22,500 nucleotides of DNA from Mesostigma viride (Eukaryota > Streptophyta > Mesostigmatophyceae > Mesostigmatales > Mesostigmataceae): contig RPFO01002026.1 of NCBI GenBank assembly GCA_009746045.1, forward strand, positions 1 through 22,500, given 5' to 3'. Below the pieces are notes generated by a model that was given only the letters and a program-made list of their open reading frames with translations, was not told where the DNA came from and did no database searches. Shown one piece after another: positions 1-10,700 of the stretch (position 1 is the stretch's first letter; each line of letters begins with the position of its first letter). Made by a program: the position numbers and the translations under genes.

Positions 1-16
1 GTCTCTGCCCTTTTCT

Positions 17-91
17 CCTGTAGTGCACACACAGGGATTAAAAGCACTTCGGTGCTGTCCGTGATGCTCCCCAAGCGGGAGCACGAGTTTT
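17..91 (+). ncRNA. Possible 3' end of a structured RNA
   Basis: Three perfect stem-loops follow one another: CCTGT/ACAGG at 17-35, AGCAC-TTCG-GTGCT at 43-56 with a UUCG tetraloop, and TGCTCCC-CAAGC-GGGAGCA at 65-83. TTTT follows at 88-91, as a Pol III terminator would. Any 5' part lies outside the window. I could not match it to a known snRNA, SRP RNA or tRNA, so the assignment is speculative. Confidence 0.25.
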
Positions 92-615
92 AATTAATTA
101 ATTAATTAATCTAATACTACAAAAAAACATAAGGATTTCTGGCCTGCGCTGGTTGCCTCCTTGATAAGGACATTCCCATGGACTTTCCTGATAGACTAGG
201 CATGACGGGAGTAGGTGCAGCTAGGTTTTGAGTTGGCGAGGGTTCGAAACGTTAAGTGAGATGCCTGTCGGATCAGGAGACTCACACACCCGCGAAATCA
301 TGCCAAATACCTAGTGTTCGATTCCTTGCTGTAGCTTCTAGGCTTTTCTTACTTTCTGTGTTCCGCGGAATGTCAGATTGGGCAGCTAGCATTTCACGTT
401 TGTTTGCTTCTGACGACAATGATGACATGTGGGGGGCCCACAATCAATCTACAATACCCATTGCCAAATTTTATTACTTGAGGAGACGCCATTTCAACAA
501 ATACATGACAATTTGATGCTCATTGTGAATGCGTTTCCACATGAAATCATTACCATTTCATGCAATTTGGTCACTGGTGCGCTTTCCGCGTGCACTTTTC
601 ATTACTAGATTGCTT

Positions 616-665
616 AAATTTATTAAAATTTATTAAAATTTATTAACATTTATTAAAATTTATTC
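616..665 (-). terminator. Five AATAAA poly(A) hexamers in a 10-bp tandem repeat
   Basis: Five copies of a 10-bp unit (consensus AAATTTATTA) fill 616-665. On the minus strand they give AATAAA at 664-659, 654-649, 644-639, 634-629 and 624-619. They lie about 280 nt past the stop codon at 945 and are the best candidate poly(A) signals of the large minus-strand gene. A 10-bp phase of A/T tracts would also bend the DNA. Confidence 0.5.
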
Positions 666-944
666 AAGTCGGGGTAAAATTGGCTGTTTTTGTCAAAGTG
701 TCATGCACTCGGAGGGTAAGCAAGTGAGACAAGTTGTAGATTAAATTTACAATTGCACAACCCTCTCCACGACCCCGCTAGTTCTATTTATAGAACGAAT
801 TATAATTATTGCCAAAATTGTGCACAAGCCTGTGCACAACCCAACCAGTAATTCCCACTTGAACTTTGAATATTCAAGTGAATGCTCTGGAGACAGATGT
901 ACAGATCGATCTTTACAAATGTACACGAGTTCAGATCAAGCTAT

Positions 945-1764
945 CTAACTACCTACTAACAGGCGTTTCTTTACAGGTGCCCGTCCGCTGGGCTTCTTTA
1001 CACCCCCCTCCCGCACATCTGCGCCAGCCTTCCCTTGAGGTTTTCGTTTGCCCTGCCCTGCGGCTTGGTCTCCCCCCTTCTCTTGGAGTCGTGGGGAAGA
1101 TCTGGTCGCTGGGGAAGATCTGGTCGCCAGGTACCCCTTGTCCATCCACCACTCCAAATACGTTCCCTCAGGTGGCTTGAAACAGTTCCGCATCTCGTCT
1201 TGTTGTACCTTGAAAATTATGTTGGGCATCGTCCCCTGCTCCCCATTAATCCAGATTCCCTTTTCGTCACACCCTTCTGCCCAAAATTTAACGTACCACA
1301 CGCCCGTTTTATCCACCTTTCGAACGACTCCATGCACCAGGAACGTGTCGACGTGGAAATCAGGCATGTGTGCCAGCTTCATTGGGTCTGCATTGAGTTT
1401 AGCCACCGAATCAGCAGCCCACGTGGGCTTCCACAACGTATCAAGGCGCTGGGATTGGTTCTTCCGATACTGGCAAAATTCACCGCCGTGCTTGCACAAT
1501 ACCGAAACCGGACATCCAACAGGCGAGCGGGGCACGACCCGTTTCCCCCCCCCCCACCTTCCAGATTCTCCATCCACGTCTGCCAACTTGGTGGTGGCAC
1601 TTTCTTGTCTAGTGGCTTGGGCTGGGTTGCGGTAACTGTGACACGTCTTTGTGGCGCTTCCTCCTCAGGTTCCGATTCTTCCGATTCTTCCGAATCTTCC
1701 TCAAACCCTTTGGGTGGGCCGCCATGCGCGTCATCCTTTGGCGGCTCCTCTTCAGACTCGTCAC
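945..1764 (-). CDS. Exon 5 of the large gene: acidic stretch, C-terminal domain, basic tail
   Basis: Begins [15 protein letters not shown] and runs through a Ser/Glu cluster ([15 protein letters not shown]) to [11 protein letters not shown] at the G11 run (1545-1555). After a frame change the reading continues [20 protein letters not shown], then a folded-looking segment with [20 protein letters not shown] and [13 protein letters not shown], and ends in a Lys/Arg/Gly-rich tail ([18 protein letters not shown]). The acidic-then-basic layout suggests a chromatin or nucleic-acid partner, but that is inference. The downstream frame alone could start at [12 protein letters not shown], yet homology-free continuity through the G-run is more likely. 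Confidence 0.55.
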
Positions 1765-4700
1765 CTGTGTGTGGGACAAGCAATGACGAGCGGCGCAATT
1801 AGTTATCATTACAATCGCAAATCAAACTTGGGAATATGCAAACATCATAATTTAACCGACCATATTCACTCAGATTAACTTACCCTTTGACAGATGACTA
1901 GCCGTTGCTCTTGATCGAACGTGCCCGCCAGGCGAAAGGAGCTTTTTGCAGTAGTCGACGGCACGCCCCAACATCCCCCCCCCGACGCCCCCGAATTCCC
2001 CCTCGAGCCTCCCTCCCCTCCCCCCCCTCCTTCCCCCCTTCCCCCGATGCGCCGGTCGACCCGCCCCCCTCTCCGCCCTTCGACCCGCCCCCTCTCCGCC
2101 CTTTGACCCGCCCCCCTCTCCACCCTTCTCTCCCCCCCCTCTCCGCCCTTGGACCCGCCCCCCTCTCCGCCCTTTGACCCGCCCCCCTCTCCACCCTTTG
2201 ACCCGCCCCCCTCTCCGCCCTTCGACCCGCCCCCCTCTCCGCCCTTCGACCCCCTCCCCTCTCCGCCCTTCTCTCCGCCCCCCTCTCCATCCTTCGACCC
2301 CCTCCCCTCTCCGCCCTTCGACCCGCCCCCCTCTCCGTCCTTCGACCCCCCCCCTCTCCGCCCTTCGACCCCCCCCCTCTCCGCCCTTCGACCCGCCCCC
2401 CTCTCCGTCCTTCGACCCCCCCCCTCTCCGCCCTTCGACCCGCCCCCCTCTCCGCCCTTCGAACCCCCCCCTCTCCGTCCTTCGACCCGCCCCCCTTATC
2501 ACCACCCTCATTCCCGTCCCCCTCATCATCGCCGGCACCATCATCACCAACCTCCTCCCCATCATCACCCCCATGTGACCCGACATCCTCATCATCCCCC
2601 ATTGAGACGTCTTCGGCCGCGGGGGTCTCCGAGGCGGCGCGCTTCCGGCGTTTCTTTTTGGTGCCAGCGCCTGCCGTCTCCAGCTGACGCTTCTGGGCTG
2701 CACCCGCAATTTCCTTGCCCGAACGGCCGTTGGGATTGGAAATATCCTCCCCCTGTGGCCGCTTCCCAAGTACCTTCAGAAGGACCTTAAACCCATCCAC
2801 CTGCTCCTTTGACCCAATGAAGATCACGGGTGGGTTGAAGAATCCCGTGAAATCGCTTAGGTACGACGACCAGTCGTCCTTCACACCATTGAAATCTCCA
2901 CAATCCTTCGCCGCCTTCCAGTCCCTTTTCTCCACCCACGAACCCGTTCGACCCTTCAACAATTCCTCATCATTCCACAGCTTGGCGTGATGTTCCAAAT
3001 TCACTATCATACCCCATTCTTGATATCCGGCTGGTTCACCCCCCCTTCCTCTTCGCAACAAATTCGAACCCCTCCATTGCATTAAGTACCACTTGAGCCA
3101 ACCGTGTCGGCCCATCGCTTTTCTCCCACGCGAAAGTCTTCATCATGAACTCACAGGTCTCGTCCCCGTCAGACGTGTAAACTCTCTTAGAAATCCACGG
3201 GCCCTGCTGCTCGATTTCGGATGCCAGCTCCTCCGACCCAAACTTCCGCGGGGGTTCCCGCTTCTCCCCCACCTTTTTTTGGCGACCCGACTGGACGTCC
3301 TCTGCCTCGGCATGTTCGGCTTGGCCTTCCTCCGGCACAGCCCCCGTCACCACCACAGCCCCCGCCACAGGCTGTACGGGTTGGGGCACCACAGCCTGTT
3401 CGGTTGGGGGTTCGGGCGCAATCAGGACCCACCATTTCGTTTCCTCCTTGTGGGTCGTCCAAAAATCCGTCCTCTCCAGCAGTGCAAGTGGGAAGGTGGA
3501 ATCGTCCCTCCCCGTTGGCCTGATAACCGCCCTTAGTCTCTTGGCAGCTACAGCGACCGTATCGGCCACCCTCTGAAGGGCGCTGTCGGCTTCCGAAGGC
3601 TGCATCGGCAACCAGCCGAGGTCGCGTGGTTCGGGGTATTTCCCCAAATCGCGGTTGTAGATCATGAAAAGCTGGACCATCACCTCGCAGAAGATCTTGG
3701 CCATGTATGTCAGGTCATACAAGCACTGAGGAGGAACGTGTTTGGCCTTCACGGTTGCCATGATAGACGGCCAGAATCGAAAGCGGGCTAGACTCCTCCA
3801 CCCTTCCTGTTTGATCCCCCCCCCTTCCTCATCACCCTTCCCTCCCCGTCCAGCTTGTCCGCTGCCACGATGTCCAGAAACTCTGCAAGCTCCTTGGCCA
3901 GCTTGTCCTCAATCGGCATTCCACATCTACTGTCGTCGTTCGGAGCGACCGTTTCATCCTTCACAGCCGAGATGAAGTCGTAGACTTGGGTTTTCTCCGA
4001 TTCGGACAAACCACCCTCGTTCAATCGCCCTCCAACCCGCTCCTCACCACCCTCCTCCCCCTCCCCGTCCTTCCTTGCCTTCTCAGTGCTGCTTGAAACC
4101 CCATGAATCAAATTCCATATTTCTTTCTGGTCCTGAAGGGGCACCTCCGGCTTATCCCAGGATTCCTCCATGTGCGTCTTGAAATAGTTGTGCACTTCCA
4201 GCAGCGCCGTCCCCCTCGACTTTTTGGAAACGGCCTCGTCTTCTGCATTCAGCCCCCCTCCGATCAGGGCAACCCTCCGATGCGCCTCTCTCCCCTGCAT
4301 GCATGAAATGTGAATCACAGTGTTTGAGACAAAAAACGGTCATACAACACACGACCTGACATTTTGTCCTTACACTTTGGAAGATCGGCCGTTCCCGAAC
4401 AAAAATCACACCCTAATTTCCAGGTTCCAACGGCCGTTGGCGCAAGAAAAATCACACCCTAATTTCCAGGTTCCAACGGCCGTTGGCGCAAGAAAAATCA
4501 CACCCTAATTTCCAGGTTCCAACGGCCGTTGGCGCAAGAAAAATCACACACTAATTTCCAGGTTCCAATGGCCGTTGGCGCAAGAAAAATCACACCCTAC
4601 TTTCCAGGTTCCAACGGCCGTTGGCGCAAGAAAAATCACACCCTAATTTCCAGGCTCCAACGGCCGTTGGCGCAAGAAAAATGTCGACCGAATTTCCAGG

Positions 4701-7700
4701 TTCCAACGGCCGTTGGCGCAAGAAAAATATCAACCAAATTTCCAGGTTCCAACGGCCGTTGGCGCAAGAAAAATCACACCCTAATTTCCAGGTTCCAACG
4801 GCCGTTGGCGCAAGAAAAATCACACACTAATTTCCAGGTTCCAACGGCCGTTTGCGAAAGAAAAATCACACCCTAATTTCCAGTTTCCAACGGCCGTTGG
4901 CGAACAAAAATAACATATAGTGCCTAAAACGTTCCCACACCCGATCCGTTATATTTACCTTTTGCGTCCGCATGTCCTTCATGGGCGGGATCAGTGCTTC
5001 CCCCTCCACCTCCCAGCCCTTGAGCACGTCCAGATTGGTGTACTTGAACTTGTCCGCGTCCCTCACCAACCCCCTCCACAAATCAAACGCCTCGTCGGTT
5101 GTCTCCACGAACTTGCCCTTTTGTGTACCCGCAATCTCGCCAGCTATCGCGGTACTCACTTGCTCGTCAGAGCCCTCGAAAATCACGGACTTCAACATCT
5201 GCGTGTAGTGGTTGCCGTCCAGCACGGCAAACTGCACAAACACGCAAGGCGTCTGGTCTGGAAATTTACCCTTAAGGCCGGCATGGTCCGAGATGTTCAA
5301 GCTCCCCAGCGCGGATTTCGTCAGGTCAACTACTGCCTGACGCTCAGATTCATTTGACCACTCGGACGGATCCAACTCCATGGTGATCAACTCGTCTGAG
5401 CAAGCGGCCGCCATGTCCTTCAGGGAGTCCGTCCGGAGAATGGACATGGCTTCCTCGGCCGTTGGCGAACGATAGTATCCGAACCTCTGCACGGCACGGT
5501 CACTGTCGTCCCCCGTCAGTATTTTAATGTGGTAAGGAACCATTTCACTCCTCTGCACCCATAAATTGTAGAGACCTGGATCACGGTCTGCCAGCACCTG
5601 CCACGCAAACCGGAAGATCGGCACGGCACATTTTGCTTTTGTCAGACTTGTGCCGGCCCCCACGAACCACGGCGCGAGCCCCCTACAATTCCGCACCGTC
5701 ACCGTCCGATGCCGCATGAGTTCCGGGAGTTGGCACAAGTTCTCCGTGGGGGCCCGTACTTGAGTCGCAATCGCGGACCCCCCCACGATGTCGACATCGT
5801 CTGGAACTAGGCGTATCTTCTGCCGCAGATGAAACGCCGCCTGTATGGTGTCAGTTAGATTCTTGTCGTGCACTTGAGAGGACGGCGCTGGCTCCCAGGA
5901 GTCCAAAATGCTGGGCTTCGCATTTCCAGCACGTGTCGTCAGCAGCCCCTTCCTCTCAAAGGTCTTCACAATAACCGACCATAAGTCGGTGCCCGGTGCT
6001 CGTTGGCGCCAGTCCTCAAAAAATGTTGTGAGATGCCTTTCCGAACAGTTATGTTCAATCTTGTAAGCCCACTTCCTCCGCTCTTCGTCCGTTCTCTGCC
6101 TTGACGGACGCCCCTGATCACATGCAAAAAACATACAGATAGCCGGAAGGTCAGTACTATGTTCCAACGGCCGTTGGCGACAGAAAAATAACACCCTAAT
6201 TTCCAGGTTCCAACGGCCGTGGGCGCATGAAAATCACACCCTAATTTACAGGTTCCAACGGCCGTTGGCGCATGAAAATCACACCCTAATTTCCAGGTTC
6301 CAACGGCCGTTGGCGACAGAAAAATAACACCCTAATTTCCAGGTTCCAACGGCCGTTGGCGCATGAAAATCACACCCTAATTTTAAGGTTCCGACGGCCG
6401 TTGGCGCATGAAAATCACACCCTAATTTACAGGTTCCAACGGCCGTTGGCGCATGAAAATCACACCCTAATTTACAGGTTCCAACGGCCGTTGGCGCGAG
6501 AAAAATGACACCCTATTTTCCAGGTTCCAACGGCCGTTGGCGCGAGAAAAATCACACCCTATTTTCCAGGTTCCAACGGCCGTTGGCGCATGAAAATCAC
6601 ACCCTAATTTCCAGTTTCCAACGGCCGTTGGCGCGAGAAAAATGACACCTTCATTTCCAGGTTCCAACGGCCGTTGGCGACAGAAAAATAACACCCTAAT
6701 TTCCAGGTTCCAACGGCCGTTGGCGCATGAAAATCACACCCTAATTTTAAGGTTCCGACGGCCGTTGGCGCATGAAAATCACACCCTAATTTACGGGTTC
6801 CAACGGCCGTTGGCGCATGAAAATCACACCCTAATTTCAAGGTTCCGACGGCCGTTGGGCAAAAAAAAAATAACACCCTAATTTCCAAATTGCAACGGCC
6901 GTTGGCGCAAGAAAATCAAGCAAGAAAAGGACAAGGACAAGGACAAGGACAAGGACAAGGACAAGGACAAGGACAAGGACAAGGACAAGGACAAGGACAA
7001 GGACGAGGACAAGGACAAGGACAAGGACAAGGACAAGGACAAGGACAAGGACAAGGACAAGGACAAGGACAAGGACAAGGACAAGGACAAGGACAAGGAC
7101 AAGGACAAGGACAAGGACAAGGACAAGGACAAGGACAAGGACAAGGACAAGGACAAGGACAAGGACAAGGACAAGGACAAGGACAAGGACAAGGACAAGG
7201 ACAAGGACAAGGACAAGGACAAGGACAAGGACAAGGACAAGGACAAGGACAAGGACAAGGACAAGGACAAGGACAAGGACAAGGACAAGGACAAGGACAA
7301 GGACAAGGACAAGGACAAGGACAAGGACAAGGACAAGGACAAGGACAAGGACAAGGACAAGGACAAGGACAAGGACAAGGACAAGGACAAGGACAAGGAC
7401 AAGGACAAGGACAAGGACAAGGACAAGGACAAGGACAAGGACAAGGACAAGGACAAGGACAAGGACAAGGACAAGGACAAGGACAAGGACAAGGACAAGG
7501 ACAAGGACAAGGACAAGGACAAGGACAAGGACAAGGACAAGGACAAGGACAAGGACAAGGACAAGGACAAGGACAAGGACAAGGACAAGGACAAGGACAA
7601 GGACAAGGACAAGGACAAGGACAAGGACAAGGACAAGGACAAGGACAAGGACAAGGACAAGGACAAGGACAAGGACAAGGACAAGGACAAGGACAAGGAC

Positions 7701-10700
7701 AAGGACAAGGACAAGGACAAGGACAAGGACAAGGACAAGGACAAGGACAAGGACAAGGACAAGGACAAGGACAAGGACAAGGACAAGGACAAGGACAAGG
7801 ACAAGGACAAGGACAAGGACAAGGACAAGGACAAGGACAAGGACAAGGACAAGGACAAGGACAAGGACAAGGACAAGGACAAGGACAAGGACAAGGACAA
7901 GGACAAGGACAAGGACAAGGACAAGGACAAGGACAAGGACAAGGACAAGGACAAGGACAAGGACAAGGACAAGGACAAGGACAAGGACAAGGACAAGGAC
8001 AAGGACAAGGACAAGGACAAGGACAAGGACAAGGACAAGGACAAGGACAAGGACAAGGACAAGGACAAGGACAAGGACAAGGACAAGGACAAGGACAAGG
8101 ACAAGGACAAGGACAAGGACAAGGACAAGGACAAGGACAAGGACAAGGACAAGGACAAGGACAAGGACAAGGACAAGGACAAGGACAAGGACAAGGACAA
8201 GGACAAGGACAAGGACAAGGACAAGGACAAGGACAAGGACAAGGACAAGGACAAGGACAAGGACAAGGACAAGGACAAGGACAAGGACAAGGACAAGGAC
8301 AAGGACAAGGACAAGGACAAGGACAAGGACAAGGACAAGGACAAGGACAAGGACAAGGACAAGGACAAGGACAAGGACAAGGACAAGGACAAGGACAAGG
8401 ACAAGGACAAGGACAAGGACAAGGACAAGGACAAGGCAAGGACAAGGACAAGGACAAGGACAAGGACAAGGACAAGGACAAGGACAAGGACAAGGACAAG
8501 GACAAGGACAAGGACAAGGACAAGGACAAGGACAAGGACAAGGACAAGGACAAGGACAAGGACAAGGACAAGGACAAGGACAAGGACAAGGACAAGGACA
8601 AGGACAAGGACAAGGACAAGGACAAGGACAAGGACAAGGACAAGGACAAGGACAAGGACAAGGACAAGGACAAGGACAAGGACAAGGACAAGGACAAGGA
8701 CAAGGACAAGGACAAGGACAAGGACAAGGACAAGGACAAGGACAAGGACAAGGACAAGGACAAGGACAAGGACAAGGACAAGGACAAGGACAAGGACAAG
8801 GACAAGGACAAGGACAAGGACAAGGACAAGGACAAGGACAAGGACAAGGACAAGGACAAGGACAAGGACAAGGACAAGGACAAGGACAAGGACAAGGACA
8901 AGGACAAGGACAAGGACAAGGACAAGGACAAGGACAAGGACAAGGACAAGGACAAGGACAAGGACAAGGACAAGGACAAGGACAAGGACAAGGACAAGGA
9001 CAAGGACAAGGACAAGGACAAGGACAAGGACAAGGACAAGGACAAGGACAAGGACAAGGACAAGGACAAGGACAAGGACAAGGACAAGGACAAGGACAAG
9101 GACAAGGACAAGGACAAGGACAAGGACAAGGACAAGGACAAGGACAAGGACAAGGACAAGGACAAGGACAAGGACAAGGACAAGGACAAGGACAAGGACA
9201 AGGACAAGGACAAGGACAAGGACAAGGACAAGGACAAGGACAAGGACAAGGACAAGGACAAGGACAAGGACAAGGACAAGGACAAGGACAAGGACAAGGA
9301 CAAGGACAAGGACAAGGACAAGGACAAGGACAAGGACAAGGACAAGGACAAGGACAAGGACAAGGACAAGGACAAGGACAAGGACAAGGACAAGGACAAG
9401 GACAAGGACAAGGACAAGGACAAGGACAAGGACAAGGACAAGGACAAGGACAAGGACAAGGACAAGGACAAGGACAAGGACAAGGACAAGGACAAGGACA
9501 AGGACAAGGACAAGGACAAGGACAAGGACAAGGACAAGGACAAGGACAAGGACAAGGACAAGGACAAGGACAAGGACAAGGACAAGGACAAGGACAAGGA
9601 CAAGGACAAGGACTGGACAAGGACAAGGACAAGGACAAGGACAAGGACAAGGACAAGGACAAGGACAAGGACAAGGACAAGGACAAGGACAAGGACAAGG
9701 ACAAGGACAAGGACAAGGACAAGGACAAGGACAAGGACAAGGACAAGGACAAGGACAAGGACAAGGACAAGGACAAGGACAAGGACAAGGACAAGGACAA
9801 GGACAAGGACAAGGACAAGGACAAGGACAAGGACAAGGACAAGGAAAGGACAAGGACAAGGCTGGCACAAGGAAAGGAAAGGACAAGGACAAGGCTGGAC
9901 AAGGACAAGGACAAGGCTGGACAAGGACAAGGACAAGGACAAGGACAAGGACAAGGACAAGGACGAGGACAAGGACGAGGACAAGGACAAGGACAAGGAC
10001 AAGGACAAGGACAAGGACAAGGATGGCGCAAGAAAATCACATCTTTGTGCGTAACACCTACCCGGGCAGCTGGCAGTGTCTGGTGGGTTGCTTTTCCAGT
10101 TGCTGCCGTCGCGGCATCGGAACCCGATGACCCAGAAGCCGCCGATTTCCTCCGCTCCTTCGCCGCCTTTGCTGCATGAGCGCCGCGCGCCTCTTGCCCC
10201 GACGATGGTGCGGGGGGAGGGGGCATTTGCTGTGCTGCCGCTGCAGCTTCCGACGGCGCGGAAGGGCCGGCGGCGGGAGGGGGCAACACCGGTGGCGGCG
10301 GAGAGCCCGGCGGCGGGGGCGCCGGCGGAGGGGAACGCGGGTGGTTGTGCGTACAAGCACGCTGTGACACGCAGACGACAAAGAAGAAATCCGCCGAATA
10401 TGTTAGCAAGCGGTGCGGTGCAGCACACACACCTGACAAAGCTAATAGGTCAACCCTTAAAACCGTGTCCAACTGCCCGCTATAAAAACCGGGCAATGGT
10501 CACTTTCCATGATAATGTCCACAAACCAACCTAATAGTTAGTTATGGTCCATTATAGGACACAAGCACACACATATATTCACCACCTTGGGGGTCATGTC
10601 ATTGGTCATATTGCAATGTCCTATGGGTGCCAAATATAGCACCCCCTGACAGAAAGGAAGCTAGTAAAGGGCTCATGAACACCAAGGTTGCATGTGGAGG

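Larger units (their letters stand above)
1..944. other. Intergenic region with hairpins and poly(A) signals; no gene seen
   Basis: AT-rich spacer left of the first gene. It holds three consecutive hairpins at 17-83 followed by TTTT, a (TTAA)n run at about 90-110, a 10-bp repeat at 616-665, a perfect inverted repeat GTTCTAT/ATAGAAC at 781-796, and a doubled TGTGCACAA near 819-840. The one open frame longer than 80 codons on the plus strand (256-516) has no splice support, no recognisable domain and a low-complexity composition, so I do not call it. The part from about 600 to 944 is probably the 3'UTR and downstream flank of the minus-strand gene that stops at 945. Confidence 0.6.
6114..10061 (-). 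other. Intron 2 of the large gene, 3.9 kb, made almost entirely of repeats
   Basis: Bounded by donor GTAGGT at 10061-10056 and an acceptor with a T-rich tract ending TGTGATCAG at 6114. Reading 5' to 3' on the minus strand it holds a remnant of the 46-bp unit (10021-10040), the (CCTTGT)n microsatellite, then 17 copies of the 45-47-bp palindrome repeat ending about 50 bp before the acceptor. Almost no unique sequence remains. Confidence 0.6.

Noticed and set aside
256-516. 86-codon plus-strand ORF
   Set aside because: No domain, no splice or poly(A) context and unlike the coding composition of the window.
2149-2790. Plus-strand PPPSPPFD-repeat ORF resembling extensin or pherophorin
   Set aside because: It is the antisense of the purine-rich repeat of exon 4; the minus strand has phase-matched introns and folded-protein-like flanks, the plus strand has none.
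4427-4900. CRISPR-like array
   Set aside because: Both palindrome and intervening sequence are repeated, so there are no unique spacers, and the setting is eukaryotic with no cas genes.
4427-6905. CCCTAA motifs suggesting interstitial telomere repeats
   Set aside because: CCCTAA occurs once per 46-bp unit, not in tandem; it is part of the unit by chance.
6837-10496. Very long ORFs (over 1,000 codons) on both strands through the microsatellite
   Set aside because: GGACAA repeats contain no stop in any frame, so length means nothing here; the flanking exon ends at a donor site.
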